DNA of 48,561 nt, taken from positions 1 through 48,561 of the forward strand of contig DYSW01000006.1 of NCBI GenBank assembly GCA_020726285.1, written 5' to 3'. The notes below the pieces were generated by a model, which did not search any database, had not been told where the DNA came from, and saw only the letters and a list, made by a program, of their open reading frames with translations. The number at the start of each line of letters is the position of its first letter. Position 1 is the first letter of the stretch. This DNA is from Melioribacter roseus (GTDB taxonomy: Bacteria; Bacteroidota; Ignavibacteria; Ignavibacteriales; Melioribacteraceae). Positions 7,962 through 19,275 of the stretch are shown piece by piece. A program made the translations under genes and the position numbers.

Positions 7962-9172
7962 TTAGAAAATATTTATTGGTAGCACAATTGTGAAAGTTGA
8001 ACCAAGATTTGATGTCTCTTTTAAGAATAATTTTCCCTTATGATATTCATCTATAATCCGTCTTGATAGAGATAATCCAAGTCCCCAACCTCGAACTTTT
8101 GTTGAATAGCCCGGATTAAATACTTTTTTCTTCGATTTACTATCTATCCCTTTTCCATTATCGGATACATCAATAACAATATTTTTTAAGTTTTCTAAAA
8201 CTTTTATCCTTATTACACCATTTTTTGATTCAATTGCGTCACGTGCATTTTTAATTAAATTTTCAATTACCCATTCAAATAAATCAGGATTTACATTCGT
8301 AATTATCGACTTATCACAATCGACTAAAATTGAAATTTGCATTCCTGATTGAGGAAATCTTCTTTCGAAATATCGCTTTATTTCTTCTAATTTTTCTAAC
8401 AAATTTATTTTTTTAAGCTCAGGTTTGCTACCAATTTTTGAAAATCTGTTTGCAATTCTATTTAATCTGTTTAAATCGTTTGTAATTTCGTCAGAAATAT
8501 CAATTACTTTAACGGGATTTTCATAATTTAATTTGATTAATTCATTCCAACCTAATAAACTTGAAATCGGAGTTCCAAGTTGGTGAGCTGTTTCTTTAGA
8601 TAAACCAACCCAAATATTGCTTTCTTCGGATTTACGAAAATAATTAAATGTGAAATACGCAATTGTTAGAAAAATAATTGCAAAAGCAATTTGTGCATAC
8701 GGAAAGTAGTACAAAAGTAGAATAACATCCGAACTACCGTAATAAATCTTTCTCCAAACAACATCATGTGGATAGTAAACAAGAATTGGTTCGTTTTGCT
8801 TACTAAATTCTTTTACTTTATTATTAAGAAAAGTGAGTAATTGATCGTGCGTGTAAGTTGAGTCAAATTCAATATTTCGAAATCCAGTTCCAGTCGTTTC
8901 AACAATAGGAACCTCATTTGTATCGGTAATAATGAGAGGGAAGTCAATTTTTTGGACAATATTCTCAAAAATAAACGAAAAATCACCAGCTATTCCTTCT
9001 GAGTTAGCTAAATATGTTAAACTCTTTGCGTAGAGATTGGCGATTTCCGTTTCTTTTTCTTGAATTTTCTGTATTATCATTTGTGAAAAATATAATGAAG
9101 AAATTCCCAAAAAAGTAGCCACAAGCAGGAGTAATAGCTTAATTTTGCTTTTTAATGAAAAGGAGGAATTCA

Positions 9173-9173
<1 letters not shown>
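7962..9173 (-). CDS. Orphan membrane sensor histidine kinase
   Basis: A 403-aa two-component kinase. Hydrophobic segments at about residues 12-30 and 150-178 bracket a ~120-aa probably periplasmic sensor region. Directly after TM2 comes the H box A-H-Q-L-G-T-P with phosphoacceptor His197, with no HAMP or PAS domain between. The ATPase domain has an N box (N-L-I-K-N-A-R-D-A), G1 D-N-G-K-G-I-D and G2 W-G-L-G-L-S-L. No response regulator gene is adjacent. Its ATG overlaps the purA stop by one base (TAATG), so the two are translationally coupled. The signal it senses is unknown. Confidence 0.9.
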
Positions 9174-10794
<1,621 letters not shown>

Positions 10795-10950
10795 TGGTTT
10801 TACTCCATGTTTATTGTTCATTATGATAATGAAAATTAAAGAGTATAAATTTCATAATCAAATTATTTCTATTAAATTTATATAAGTGATTTATAAGACG
10901 TAAATAATTAAGAAAGTTCAAACCAATTCAGAAAACTAACGTCATAATTT
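10795..10950. promoter_or_regulatory. Divergent regulatory region between STAS gene and ECF sigma gene
   Basis: A very AT-rich 156-bp gap that must hold the promoters of two divergent transcripts. A possible ECF-type pair, GTTCAAA about 17 nt before CGTCATA (10940-10946), precedes the sigma gene and could mean autoregulation. It would put the transcript start almost at the TTG start codon, so I regard it as weak. Confidence 0.35.
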
Positions 10951-11535
10951 TTGGAAGAAATAAATAATAATATAGTTTTTGATGAAGAAACCGAAAAAGA
11001 CTTTGCACTAATTCGAGAATTTAATTCTGGGAAAGAGCGTTCTTTAAGCGATTTGATACTACGACATCGCGATAAAGTGAGAAATTTATGCTATATAACT
11101 CTTGGCGATTCGGATTATGTTGATGATGTTATGCAAGATGTTCTTGTAAACGTTTATCAGAATCTTAACACTTTTCGGTTCGAAGCAAAATTTTCAACTT
11201 GGCTTTACAGAATAACTATTAACAAATGCCGAGATTACCTCCGAAAAAAGAAGGTAAGAAAGATATTCATTGCACAAGAAGATGATTATAATTTTGTTTC
11301 AACCAACAGAAAACATTTTGAAAATTTTGACTTAGGTGTAATATTGAATAAGGCAATAGCTAAATTACCTGAAAAACTGAAAGAACCTTTAATTTTGCGT
11401 GATGTTGATGGTTATAGTTACAATGAAATTTCAGAAATGCTAAATGTTGAAATTGGGACAATTAAATCAAGAATTTTTAGAGCACGCGAAACACTTAAAG
11501 CTCTACTAAAACCTTACCAAGAAAACAGAATGTAG
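10951..11535 (+). CDS. ECF-type RNA polymerase sigma factor
   Basis: A 194-aa sigma-70 family protein with only regions 2 and 4. Region 2 (about 25-100) includes the D-D-V-M-Q-D-V-L core-binding helix and F-S-T-W-L-Y-R-I-T-I-N -10 recognition helix. Region 4 (about 130-188) has L-P-E-K-L-K-E-P-L-I-L-R and the helix-turn-helix Y-N-E-I-S-E-M-L-N-V-E-I-G-T-I-K-S-R. The start is a TTG at 10951; an in-frame TAA lies just upstream, so no earlier start exists. No zinc-finger or transmembrane anti-sigma gene follows. It is 3 nt from a SpoIIE-type phosphatase and a partner-switching set, which suggests control by that route instead. Confidence 0.92.
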   Translation: MEEINNNIVFDEETEKDFALIREFNSGKERSLSDLILRHRDKVRNLCYITLGDSDYVDDVMQDVLVNVYQNLNTFRFEAKFSTWLYRITINKCRDYLRKKKVRKIFIAQEDDYNFVSTNRKHFENFDLGVILNKAIAKLPEKLKEPLILRDVDGYSYNEISEMLNVEIGTIKSRIFRARETLKALLKPYQENRM

Positions 11536-11538
11536 AAT

Positions 11539-13623
11539 ATGCTTTTAGATAAAATAAAATACTTCTTTCAATCAAAATTGATGGAAAAAGCAATACTATT
11601 TTCTGTTACATTTTTTTTATATAAACTTTTCTTTCCTTATCAAGAGACATTTCTAACAACATTTATCACAGAATTTTTAGTAGTAAACTCACTTTATTTT
11701 TGGTTGGCTTTTCTACCAGATAAACTTACCGTTAAAAGAACAACAATTTTAACACTTTTTAGCACTTTACTACTCATTGGATTTGTTTTCCTTATAACTG
11801 AAGCAATAATTATTTCGCTCTTACCAGAGAAAGAATTTTTTAAACTTGGTTTTTTTTACAATTCGTTAGTTACTGTTCTTTCTATTGTTCTTGCAGGACT
11901 TTCAGTTTATATCTTTTCCATTTTTAAGAAATTATTCTTTCTAAAACAAAAATATAGTCCAACAAGTTATTTCAAAGTGATGGTAACATTTGCGTCACTT
12001 GTTGGTTTTTTATATTCATTTTCGCCATATCTTAAGCAATTTTTCGGTTTTAAGGATTATATTGAAGAAAATTACTTTTCAGTAATAATTTTTATTGAAT
12101 GGTTGACTGACATTGAATCGATTTTACAAATTGGATTAATAATAATTCTGATTTTTAATAGTTTTAGAGTTGCTTGGTTGGCATCTCTAAATAAATCTGA
12201 AAAACAAAAAATTATTCTTTTCAGCTTAATTTTGGTTGCAATAAACGGAAATGCACTTTACTTCCTTTTTGAAAATTCTACAATAACAAAATTGGCTTAT
12301 CTTTTTTCGCCTTTTCTATATATCTCAATAACTTCAATTATTCTTTATGCTGCAATTTACTCACTTGTAATTTTTTTTACCACACTTTTCCATTTGCCAA
12401 CAGCTGAAGAATCAGATAGAAAAACTGAAGAATTATCAACTTTACTAAATTTTGGAAAATTAATGACGCACATTCTCGATTTACGAGAATTGCTGGAATC
12501 AATTATGACAATGAGCCTCAGATTATCCAATTTTAACGCAGCATGGTTTTATTATCCAAACAATTTCGAGCAAAAAATTTTAACAACAAACATTCAGAAT
12601 TCTAAACTCGAACAGATTTCTAATAAACTACTTGAAAAAGTTGATGTTAAAACTTCACGGCAAACAATTTTATCAAAATATCAAAATATTTATCACGAAT
12701 TAAACTCGGAATATGCTTCAACTATAATCGTTAAATTCGAATTTGATAAAGAATCGGCATATTTATTCTTACTTCAAGAAAAGTATTCTGATGTAGAAGA
12801 AGAAGTATTCAATTCAATTCAAGGTTTTCGAGATTATGCTATTGTGGCATTGAAGAACGCAATTCTAGTCGTAAATTCAATCGAAAAGGAAAGAATGGAA
12901 AAAGAATTGGAACTTGCACGAGAAATCCAAGAAAGAATTAATCCGCAAATTCTACCGAAATTCCAACAATTCGATGTTTCCGCCAAATTTATTCCCGCTT
13001 TTGAAGTTGGCGGCGATTATTACGATTTTTTTACTATTGGTAATAAAACTGGTTTTGTGATTGCCGATGTTTCGGGAAAAGGAATGGAAGCATCATACAT
13101 AATGGCAGAAATGAAAGGAGTTTTCGAAACACTTTCAACAATTTACACTGATTTGAAAGATTTATTAATTCAAGCTAATAGAATCTTTCTTAAAAGATTA
13201 TCAAAAAAGAGTTTTATAACTGCAATTGTTGGAATTATTGACGACAAAGAAAGTAAAATTAATTATTTCAGAATCGGACATAATTTACCGCTAAAAATAG
13301 ATGAAGAAAGCAAATATCTTGAAAGCAAAGGTTTCCCATTTGGAATGGTTAATAATGAAATTTTTACCGAAAATTTAGAAGAAGTGGAAGTGATATTTTC
13401 AAAAGAAACAATGATGATTTTTTACACAGACGGAATTTCAGAAAGTATGAATGAAAATGATGAACTTTTTGGATACGAAAGATTACAAAAACTTGGAATT
13501 AATTTGGCAAATGAAAATGCCGAAACAATTTCTCAAGTTATTTTAACCGAAGTTGGTTTGTATTCCAAATCAACAATTCAAGATGATGATATTACAATCT
13601 TAATTTTTAAGAAAAGCACATGA
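11539..13623 (+). CDS. Membrane SpoIIE-type PP2C phosphatase 1
   Basis: A 694-aa protein. The first ~285 residues hold seven or eight transmembrane helices, followed by a ~150-residue cytoplasmic GAF-like or helical sensor region. The PPM/SpoIIE serine phosphatase domain spans ~450-694. Metal-binding acidic motifs are intact: G-G-D-Y-Y-D, A-D-V-S-G-K-G, F-Y-T-D-G-I-S-E and D-D-D-I-T. The L-A-R-E-I-Q-E-R linker helix before the domain is the usual signalling coil. It probably dephosphorylates one of the STAS antagonists. It starts 3 nt after the sigma gene stop. Confidence 0.9.
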   Translation: MLLDKIKYFFQSKLMEKAILFSVTFFLYKLFFPYQETFLTTFITEFLVVNSLYFWLAFLPDKLTVKRTTILTLFSTLLLIGFVFLITEAIIISLLPEKEFFKLGFFYNSLVTVLSIVLAGLSVYIFSIFKKLFFLKQKYSPTSYFKVMVTFASLVGFLYSFSPYLKQFFGFKDYIEENYFSVIIFIEWLTDIESILQIGLIIILIFNSFRVAWLASLNKSEKQKIILFSLILVAINGNALYFLFENSTITKLAYLFSPFLYISITSIILYAAIYSLVIFFTTLFHLPTAEESDRKTEELSTLLNFGKLMTHILDLRELLESIMTMSLRLSNFNAAWFYYPNNFEQKILTTNIQNSKLEQISNKLLEKVDVKTSRQTILSKYQNIYHELNSEYASTIIVKFEFDKESAYLFLLQEKYSDVEEEVFNSIQGFRDYAIVALKNAILVVNSIEKERMEKELELAREIQERINPQILPKFQQFDVSAKFIPAFEVGGDYYDFFTIGNKTGFVIADVSGKGMEASYIMAEMKGVFETLSTIYTDLKDLLIQANRIFLKRLSKKSFITAIVGIIDDKESKINYFRIGHNLPLKIDEESKYLESKGFPFGMVNNEIFTENLEEVEVIFSKETMMIFYTDGISESMNENDELFGYERLQKLGINLANENAETISQVILTEVGLYSKSTIQDDDITILIFKKST

Positions 13624-13633
13624 TGGAGATATA

Positions 13634-13984
13634 ATGCAAGATTTCAAAGTTGAACTTCTGCAAAAGGATAACGTACAAGTAGTAAAAATTGCCGGCATAT
13701 TGGACGCTCACACAACCGGAGAATTAGAAAAGTACTTTGATAAATTGGTTTTCGAAAAAAAATACCACGTTTTGGTAAATTTAACCGAATTAAACTATAT
13801 AAGCAGCGCCGGTCTTGGAGTTTTTATGGCGTATGTTGAGACAATGCGTGAAAATAATGGCGATATCAAATTTGCAGAATTGCAAGATAAAGTATTTCAC
13901 GTATTTGACTTACTTGGTTTTCCGATGTTGTACGAATTTTATAAAAAAGAAGATGAAGCACTTAAAAAATTTATCGAAGGTTAA
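13634..13984 (+). CDS. STAS domain anti-sigma factor antagonist (RsbV/SpoIIAA-like)
   Basis: A 116-aa STAS protein. The phosphorylation loop reads Y-I-S-S-A-G-L-G, which puts Ser58 at the position of the phosphorylated serine of SpoIIAA. The residue usually acidic before it is Ser. A GGAG site lies 6 nt before the ATG. It sits between phosphatase 1 and the RsbW-type kinase and is followed immediately by the kinase start (TAATTG), so stoichiometric expression of antagonist and kinase is likely. Confidence 0.92.
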   Translation: MQDFKVELLQKDNVQVVKIAGILDAHTTGELEKYFDKLVFEKKYHVLVNLTELNYISSAGLGVFMAYVETMRENNGDIKFAELQDKVFHVFDLLGFPMLYEFYKKEDEALKKFIEG

Positions 13985-14416
13985 TTGAAAACAAATATTA
14001 ATGAAATATCGATACAAAGCAAAACTGAGAATTTGCAGTTAATTCGCAACTTTGTGCAAGAAATTGCCAGCAATTGCGAACTCGATTCTTCCGTAATTGC
14101 CGATATTGTTCTTTCAGTTGATGAAGCTTGCACAAATGTAATCGAACACGCTTATTCCTCCGATACAAAAGGTGAAATAATTCTGAAAATAGAATGTGCT
14201 GATGATAAAATTTTGATTGAAATAACAGATTTTGGCGTAGAATTTAACCCAATTTCAGTACCAAAACCAAATATTGCCAAACATCTTGTCGAGAAAAAAG
14301 CTGGCGGTTTAGGAGTTTATATTATTAAGCAATTAATGGATGAAATAATTTATCAACGAAAAGACGAAAACACCAATAAACTTACTTTAATTAAATATAG
14401 AGATCAAATTGCTTGA
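13985..14416 (+). CDS. Anti-sigma regulatory kinase (RsbW/SpoIIAB-like)
   Basis: A 143-aa GHKL ATPase-only protein of the serine kinase/anti-sigma type. The N box V-D-E-A-C-T-N-V-I-E-H-A, G1-like I-T-D-F-G-V and G2 G-G-L-G-V-Y-I-I are present. In known systems this protein phosphorylates the STAS antagonist and otherwise sequesters a sigma factor or another partner. The start TTG directly follows the STAS stop. The next gene overlaps it by 8 nt. Whether its partner is the ECF sigma encoded 2.5 kb upstream is untested inference. Confidence 0.92.
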   Translation: MKTNINEISIQSKTENLQLIRNFVQEIASNCELDSSVIADIVLSVDEACTNVIEHAYSSDTKGEIILKIECADDKILIEITDFGVEFNPISVPKPNIAKHLVEKKAGGLGVYIIKQLMDEIIYQRKDENTNKLTLIKYRDQIA

Positions 14417-16064
14417 GAGTGAAAAAATATTAAAACGAAATATTTCAGCATTAATCGATTTTAGTAATAAAATCAATTCAAATTTGGATGTAGATTTTAC
14501 TCTCCGTAATCTTCTACTTACAATTTTCGCAAAGTTGTTTATCACAAAAGGAACAATTTTACTCTATAATTCTAAAAATTTACTCGAAAATAGATTTTCA
14601 AAGGGAATTTCAGAAACGTTCTCAGAAGAAATTAGCAACCTGAATGAAAATGATATTGAAAACCTCGAATATCTTTATCAAAAATATAATCTTAAATTCA
14701 TCTTCGAGATTAAACACAGTGAAAATAGATTAGGTTTTTTAATTTTGGGTAAAAGAATCAACAAAGAACAACTCTCGAATGATGATTTTGACTTTATCCA
14801 ATCAATCTTAAATATTGCTGCAACATCAATACAAAATAGCTTGATGTTCGAAAAAATTACGTCAATTAACCAACAATTGGATTTCAAAATAAATCAATTA
14901 AATTCACTTTTTGATTTAGCAAAGGAATTCTCTGGTGTTTTTGATGTAAAACTTGCTGCTAAAAAGTTTATTTATACGGTTTTAGGACAATTTCTAATTT
15001 CCAAGTATTCAATAATCAATTGCAGTACAAGCTATGAAATTATCGAATCGAAGTTTGATGAAAACACAATTAAGCAAATGTGCGAAGAAAATCGCGAAAT
15101 TCTTCAAAATCCCAATGTTTTATCAATTACGCATTCAAATCTTAAAAAAAATGGGATTGAAATTGCAATTCCAATGAAGATGAAAGATGAAATCAAAGGA
15201 ATTGTTTTTTTAGGAAAAAGAGTAAATGGAATGGAATTTTCAAAATCAGATATTGAATTCATTTCATCAGTAGCAAGTTTAGCCACAATTTCGATGGAAA
15301 ATGGAAGATTATTCAACGAATTTCTTGAAAAAAAGAAAATTGAAAAAGACTTAGATTTAGCTCGAACAATTCAACAGAATCTTATTCCAAGCAATTTGCC
15401 AAAATCAAATAATTTCGAAATCTCAGCAATCAACAAACCAGCAAAAAAAGTTAGTGGCGATTATTTTGATGTAATAAAATTAATTGGGAATAGAATTCTT
15501 GTTGTTATTGCTGATGTTTCGGGAAAAGGAATGCAAGCAGCTCTATTAATGGCAAATTTGCAAGCGTTTATCAAAAGTCTTGCAAGAAAATCTGATTTTA
15601 AAATTGCGGAATCAACAAATATTTTAAACGATTTAGTAAGTGAAAACACAATAAATGGCAGTTTTATTACTATGTTTTGGGGAATTTTAGATGACACAAA
15701 CAAAACATTTGAATTCGTAAATGCCGGACATAATCCTCCACTTCTGATTAGAAATGGAAATATTGAAAAATTAACAGTTGGCGGAATGATTCTTGGTGTA
15801 ATGGAAACATTAATTCCATATTCAAGTGGAATTGTTCAACTTAATCCCAACGATTTTTTGTATTTATTTACAGATGGAATTACGGAAGCAATGGATGAAA
15901 ATTTCATCGAATTTTCTAATGAAAAATTTGAACAAATTGCATCAGATTTTAATGGAAATACTTCTTTGGAAGCAAAAGAAAAAATTTTGGATGAAGTCTC
16001 TATTCACACAAAAAATGTTGTTCAATCAGATGATATTACTTTAATGATAATTAAAACGAAATAA
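14409..16064 (+). CDS. SpoIIE-type PP2C phosphatase 2 with GAF-like domains
   Basis: A 551-aa soluble protein with two GAF-like sensory domains (about 15-145 and 160-300; both contain the L-G-F/V-L-G-K-R strand) and a C-terminal SpoIIE phosphatase domain (~310-551). Catalytic motifs S-G-D-Y-F-D, A-D-V-S-G-K-G, F-T-D-G-I-T-E and D-D-I-T are complete. The TTG start at 14409 lies inside the end of the kinase gene (8-nt overlap). Unlike its two paralogues here it has no membrane segment, so it should report a cytoplasmic signal. Confidence 0.9.
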   Translation: MLESEKILKRNISALIDFSNKINSNLDVDFTLRNLLLTIFAKLFITKGTILLYNSKNLLENRFSKGISETFSEEISNLNENDIENLEYLYQKYNLKFIFEIKHSENRLGFLILGKRINKEQLSNDDFDFIQSILNIAATSIQNSLMFEKITSINQQLDFKINQLNSLFDLAKEFSGVFDVKLAAKKFIYTVLGQFLISKYSIINCSTSYEIIESKFDENTIKQMCEENREILQNPNVLSITHSNLKKNGIEIAIPMKMKDEIKGIVFLGKRVNGMEFSKSDIEFISSVASLATISMENGRLFNEFLEKKKIEKDLDLARTIQQNLIPSNLPKSNNFEISAINKPAKKVSGDYFDVIKLIGNRILVVIADVSGKGMQAALLMANLQAFIKSLARKSDFKIAESTNILNDLVSENTINGSFITMFWGILDDTNKTFEFVNAGHNPPLLIRNGNIEKLTVGGMILGVMETLIPYSSGIVQLNPNDFLYLFTDGITEAMDENFIEFSNEKFEQIASDFNGNTSLEAKEKILDEVSIHTKNVVQSDDITLMIIKTK

Positions 16065-16066
16065 AT

Positions 16067-18637
16067 ATGGAAAGATTAAATAAATTTTTGACAAAACTGA
16101 AATATTACATTTCGCCCGCTTTAACGGTTTTTCTTGTCATTTTTGGATTTATTCAAATTTACTTTGCACTTTTTGTAACTCCTCGCTCAAATGATGAATG
16201 TCTATGGATTGATAAAAAAGTATCGGAAGATAGTTCGTACATTTATTTCTACAAAGTAAAACAAAATGGCGTTACTTGGGAAGCTGGAATTCGCGATGGC
16301 GATATTTTTCAATCTATTAATGGGCAAAAAATTAAAGATACACGACAGGCATCTTACATTATTGATAGTTTAAAAAGTGGCGAAACAGCAAACTACACTT
16401 TTTCTCGTGAAGGAAAAGTTTACACATCAAAAGTGAGAATGAAGAAATTAATAAACTTTCCTAATCTCGCTTTGCAAGTGTATTCACTTTTATGGTTAAT
16501 TGTTGGTTTCATTGTGTATCATTCAAAACCAAATAGTGTTGTACAAAGTAAATTTTTTAATTTAGGTGTGTTTCTAGTTCTTTATGCCGGACTTTCGGTT
16601 TTAACTATAGCAAGTACAGTTCCAAACCCGATTATGAAAGAGCCAAAACTTATTATGATTATCGGTTTAACGGGAACATTTGCTTCTGCATTAATTCCAT
16701 CGGCAATTATTGAATTATTCTTGCTTTTCCCTTTAAAATTCAAAATAATTGAAAAGCGAATTACTACACTTCTCCTGAAATCTTTCTCAATTCTTTTAAT
16801 AGCAGTATATATTTCCTTGAAATTGTTTGTTAATCTTGAAAATTTTATTAGAATTGAAGGAATGCACTATTTAGCTGAATTAGTATTTTCGCGAATTGTT
16901 TTGCTAAGTTTCATTGCTTCACTTGTAATTGGGTTTGCTATTTTCACATATTCTTATTTTAAGATAAAAATAAAAGTCCAAAGAAAACCACTTACGATAA
17001 TTCTGTTTGCATATATAATTGGAATTTTTGGTTTATTCTATGTTTCTACTTTAGCCCAAGTTTTTGCTGAAACTGTATTCAATTCACCTGAACATTACAT
17101 GCCGATAATTTTAATAGCGTTAATTCCAATTTCATTTGGTTATTCAATTTTTAGATATTCCCTTATGGATGTTACAGAAGTTGTTAAGAATACAGTTTTA
17201 TATGTACTTACTTCAATTCTTTTGGCTGGAATTTACTTCTTTTTTATTATTTTCTTAGGGGCTTCAATAATTTCGGTTTTTGGTCCTGAATATCAAGGGT
17301 TAATAATTGGAATAGTCTTCATAATGTTTGTTATCCTATTTCAATCAACAAAAGAAAAAGCTGATGAATTCTTAACTAAAACATTCTTCCCGGGAAAATT
17401 AGCTTTTCGAGATGTACTTTTAAAGTTTGATAGCGAAATTTCTGGCATTCTGAATGTGAATGAAATATTATCCAAAACCGGAATTATTTTTAAGGAAAAA
17501 TTATCTATTTCAGCTTTTGGAATTGGTCTAGTTGAAAAAAATATTCTGAAATTCCCACTCATAAACGGTGAACAATTATTCGAAGGTGAAATTTCCATAG
17601 ATAATAATATTATTCAAGAAAAAGTGGCAAATCAAAGAAAAATGACTTCAAATACTGTAATTGAAAAAGTAGATTTTAGCACTATTTTCGGTAAATTTGG
17701 TGAAAATCTGATAGAAAATGGCATATATTCTGTATTTCCATTACAGACAAATAATGAGATTCTCGGCTTTCTTTTTCTTGGAACGAAGCAAAAGGGAAGT
17801 GGGTTTTCTGACAATGAAACTGAGATTTTAACTGCTGTGGTTAATCAAATATCAATTGCAATTAAAAACACGCAGTATTACGAAAATGAAAAAGAAACAT
17901 TGCTACTTAACATTGATTTAGAAAAAGCGAGAAATATTCAACAAAATTTATTACCTAATGAAATGCCAAAAATAGCTGGATTTGAAATTTTCGGGAAAAT
18001 GATTCCAGCAAAATGGGTTGGTGGCGATTATTTTGATATTATTAAAATATCAGAAACTAAATTCTATGTTGTAATTGGCGATGTTTCGGGAAAAGGATTT
18101 TCTGCTTCGTTTTATATGTCAAGATTGCAAACAATGGTTCAACTTTTAGCTTCGCAAGAAATATCACCAAAAGAAATGACCATTCAACTGAACAAATCAA
18201 TGTCTAAAATACTTGATAAAAGCTACTTTATTACTTGTTCAATTGCTCTTTTTGATTCAGAAAGTGGAAAAATAAAGTTTGTTCGAGCGGGGCATACTCC
18301 ATTAAAAGTAAATCTAAGTGGTGAAATAATTAATTATTTACCAAAAGGTTTAGCGATTGGACTAGAAAGAAATGATGAATTTCTTGAAAAGATTGAAGAA
18401 ATTGAAATTCCATTACAAAATAATTCAACCTTTTTCTTTTATTCTGACGGAATTGAAGAAGAGATGAATCAAGAAAACAAGAATATTGGGGAAGAATTTA
18501 TTGATGAAATTCTTCGTAGTGGACAAAATGAAAAAGTGGAAGAAATTTGGCAGAAAATTGAGACACAACTTTCGGATTTCAGACAAAAATCGCAACAACA
18601 TGATGATATTACAGCAGTAATCGTAAAATATCAATGA
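16067..18637 (+). CDS. Membrane SpoIIE-type PP2C phosphatase 3 with PDZ-like domain
   Basis: An 856-aa four-part protein. It has an N-terminal transmembrane helix (~15-37), then a probably periplasmic PDZ-like domain (~60-125, with A-G-I-R-D-G-D-I-F-Q-S-I-N-G-Q). A multi-helix membrane region (~130-430) follows, then a GAF-like domain (~460-610) and a SpoIIE phosphatase domain (~620-856). The phosphatase domain has G-G-D-Y-F-D, G-D-V-S-G-K-G, F-Y-S-D-G-I-E-E and H-D-D-I-T. The PDZ-like module is expected to bind peptide C-termini, which points to an envelope signal. It begins 2 nt after phosphatase 2 and is the last gene of the cluster. Confidence 0.9.
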   Translation: MERLNKFLTKLKYYISPALTVFLVIFGFIQIYFALFVTPRSNDECLWIDKKVSEDSSYIYFYKVKQNGVTWEAGIRDGDIFQSINGQKIKDTRQASYIIDSLKSGETANYTFSREGKVYTSKVRMKKLINFPNLALQVYSLLWLIVGFIVYHSKPNSVVQSKFFNLGVFLVLYAGLSVLTIASTVPNPIMKEPKLIMIIGLTGTFASALIPSAIIELFLLFPLKFKIIEKRITTLLLKSFSILLIAVYISLKLFVNLENFIRIEGMHYLAELVFSRIVLLSFIASLVIGFAIFTYSYFKIKIKVQRKPLTIILFAYIIGIFGLFYVSTLAQVFAETVFNSPEHYMPIILIALIPISFGYSIFRYSLMDVTEVVKNTVLYVLTSILLAGIYFFFIIFLGASIISVFGPEYQGLIIGIVFIMFVILFQSTKEKADEFLTKTFFPGKLAFRDVLLKFDSEISGILNVNEILSKTGIIFKEKLSISAFGIGLVEKNILKFPLINGEQLFEGEISIDNNIIQEKVANQRKMTSNTVIEKVDFSTIFGKFGENLIENGIYSVFPLQTNNEILGFLFLGTKQKGSGFSDNETEILTAVVNQISIAIKNTQYYENEKETLLLNIDLEKARNIQQNLLPNEMPKIAGFEIFGKMIPAKWVGGDYFDIIKISETKFYVVIGDVSGKGFSASFYMSRLQTMVQLLASQEISPKEMTIQLNKSMSKILDKSYFITCSIALFDSESGKIKFVRAGHTPLKVNLSGEIINYLPKGLAIGLERNDEFLEKIEEIEIPLQNNSTFFFYSDGIEEEMNQENKNIGEEFIDEILRSGQNEKVEEIWQKIETQLSDFRQKSQQHDDITAVIVKYQ

Positions 18638-18669
18638 GAAATATGAATCTGTAACAAATATTGGTGATT

Positions 18670-19275
18670 ATGAAAATAATTTTTGCAACTGGAAATCTTG
18701 GGAAATTGAGTGAAGTGAAAAGAATTTTTGAAGATTATGATGTCGAAATAATCTCGTTAAAAGAATTAGAGAATGTACCGGAAATCGATGAAAACGAGTT
18801 GACTTTTTCGGGAAATTCCTTCAAAAAATCGAGAGAAATATTTGAAGAATTTGGAATTCCGACAATTGCCGATGATTCTGGTTTGGCTGTAGAGCAACTT
18901 AACGGCAAACCCGGCGTTTTTTCTGCAAGATTTGCTGGTGAAAATTGTACTTACGAAGACAACAATAATAAATTATTGAATGAATTATCATTTTTTCCGC
19001 AACCTCATTTTGCCAAATTTGTTTGTTCTGCAACTTATTTTTCCGCAGAAAATCAATTTGAATTTAGCGGTGAACTGCTTGGTGAAATTATTGATGAATT
19101 CAGAGGAAATAATGGTTTTGGTTACGACCCAATTTTTGTCCCAGAAAATTATTCCAACACATTATCCGAATTAGGAATTGAAGTTAAAAATAAAATAAGT
19201 CATAGAGCAAAAGCATTTTACGGTTTAATTGATATTCTTACTAAGAAGGGAATTATCCACAAAAAAATAACTTAA
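18670..19275 (+). CDS. rdgB: Non-canonical purine NTP pyrophosphatase (XTP/dITP)
   Basis: A 201-aa HAM1/RdgB enzyme that removes XTP, ITP and dITP from the nucleotide pool. The motifs are F-A-T-G-N-L-G-K-L near the start, D-D-S-G-L-A-V, G-K-P-G-V-F-S-A-R-F-A-G, G-F-G-Y-D-P-I-F and the S-H-R-A-K-A tail. I prefer the ATG at 18670 because M-K-I-I-F-A-T-G-N is the normal N-terminus; the frame could also begin at TTG 18661. Its stop overlaps the stop of the convergent gene by 4 nt. Confidence 0.95.
   Translation: MKIIFATGNLGKLSEVKRIFEDYDVEIISLKELENVPEIDENELTFSGNSFKKSREIFEEFGIPTIADDSGLAVEQLNGKPGVFSARFAGENCTYEDNNNKLLNELSFFPQPHFAKFVCSATYFSAENQFEFSGELLGEIIDEFRGNNGFGYDPIFVPENYSNTLSELGIEVKNKISHRAKAFYGLIDILTKKGIIHKKIT

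Noticed and set aside
10915-10950. ECF-type autoregulatory promoter (GTTCAAA / CGTCATA) before the sigma gene
   Set aside because: It would make the transcript leaderless on a TTG codon, and the motifs are loose in very AT-rich DNA. Kept only as a note.
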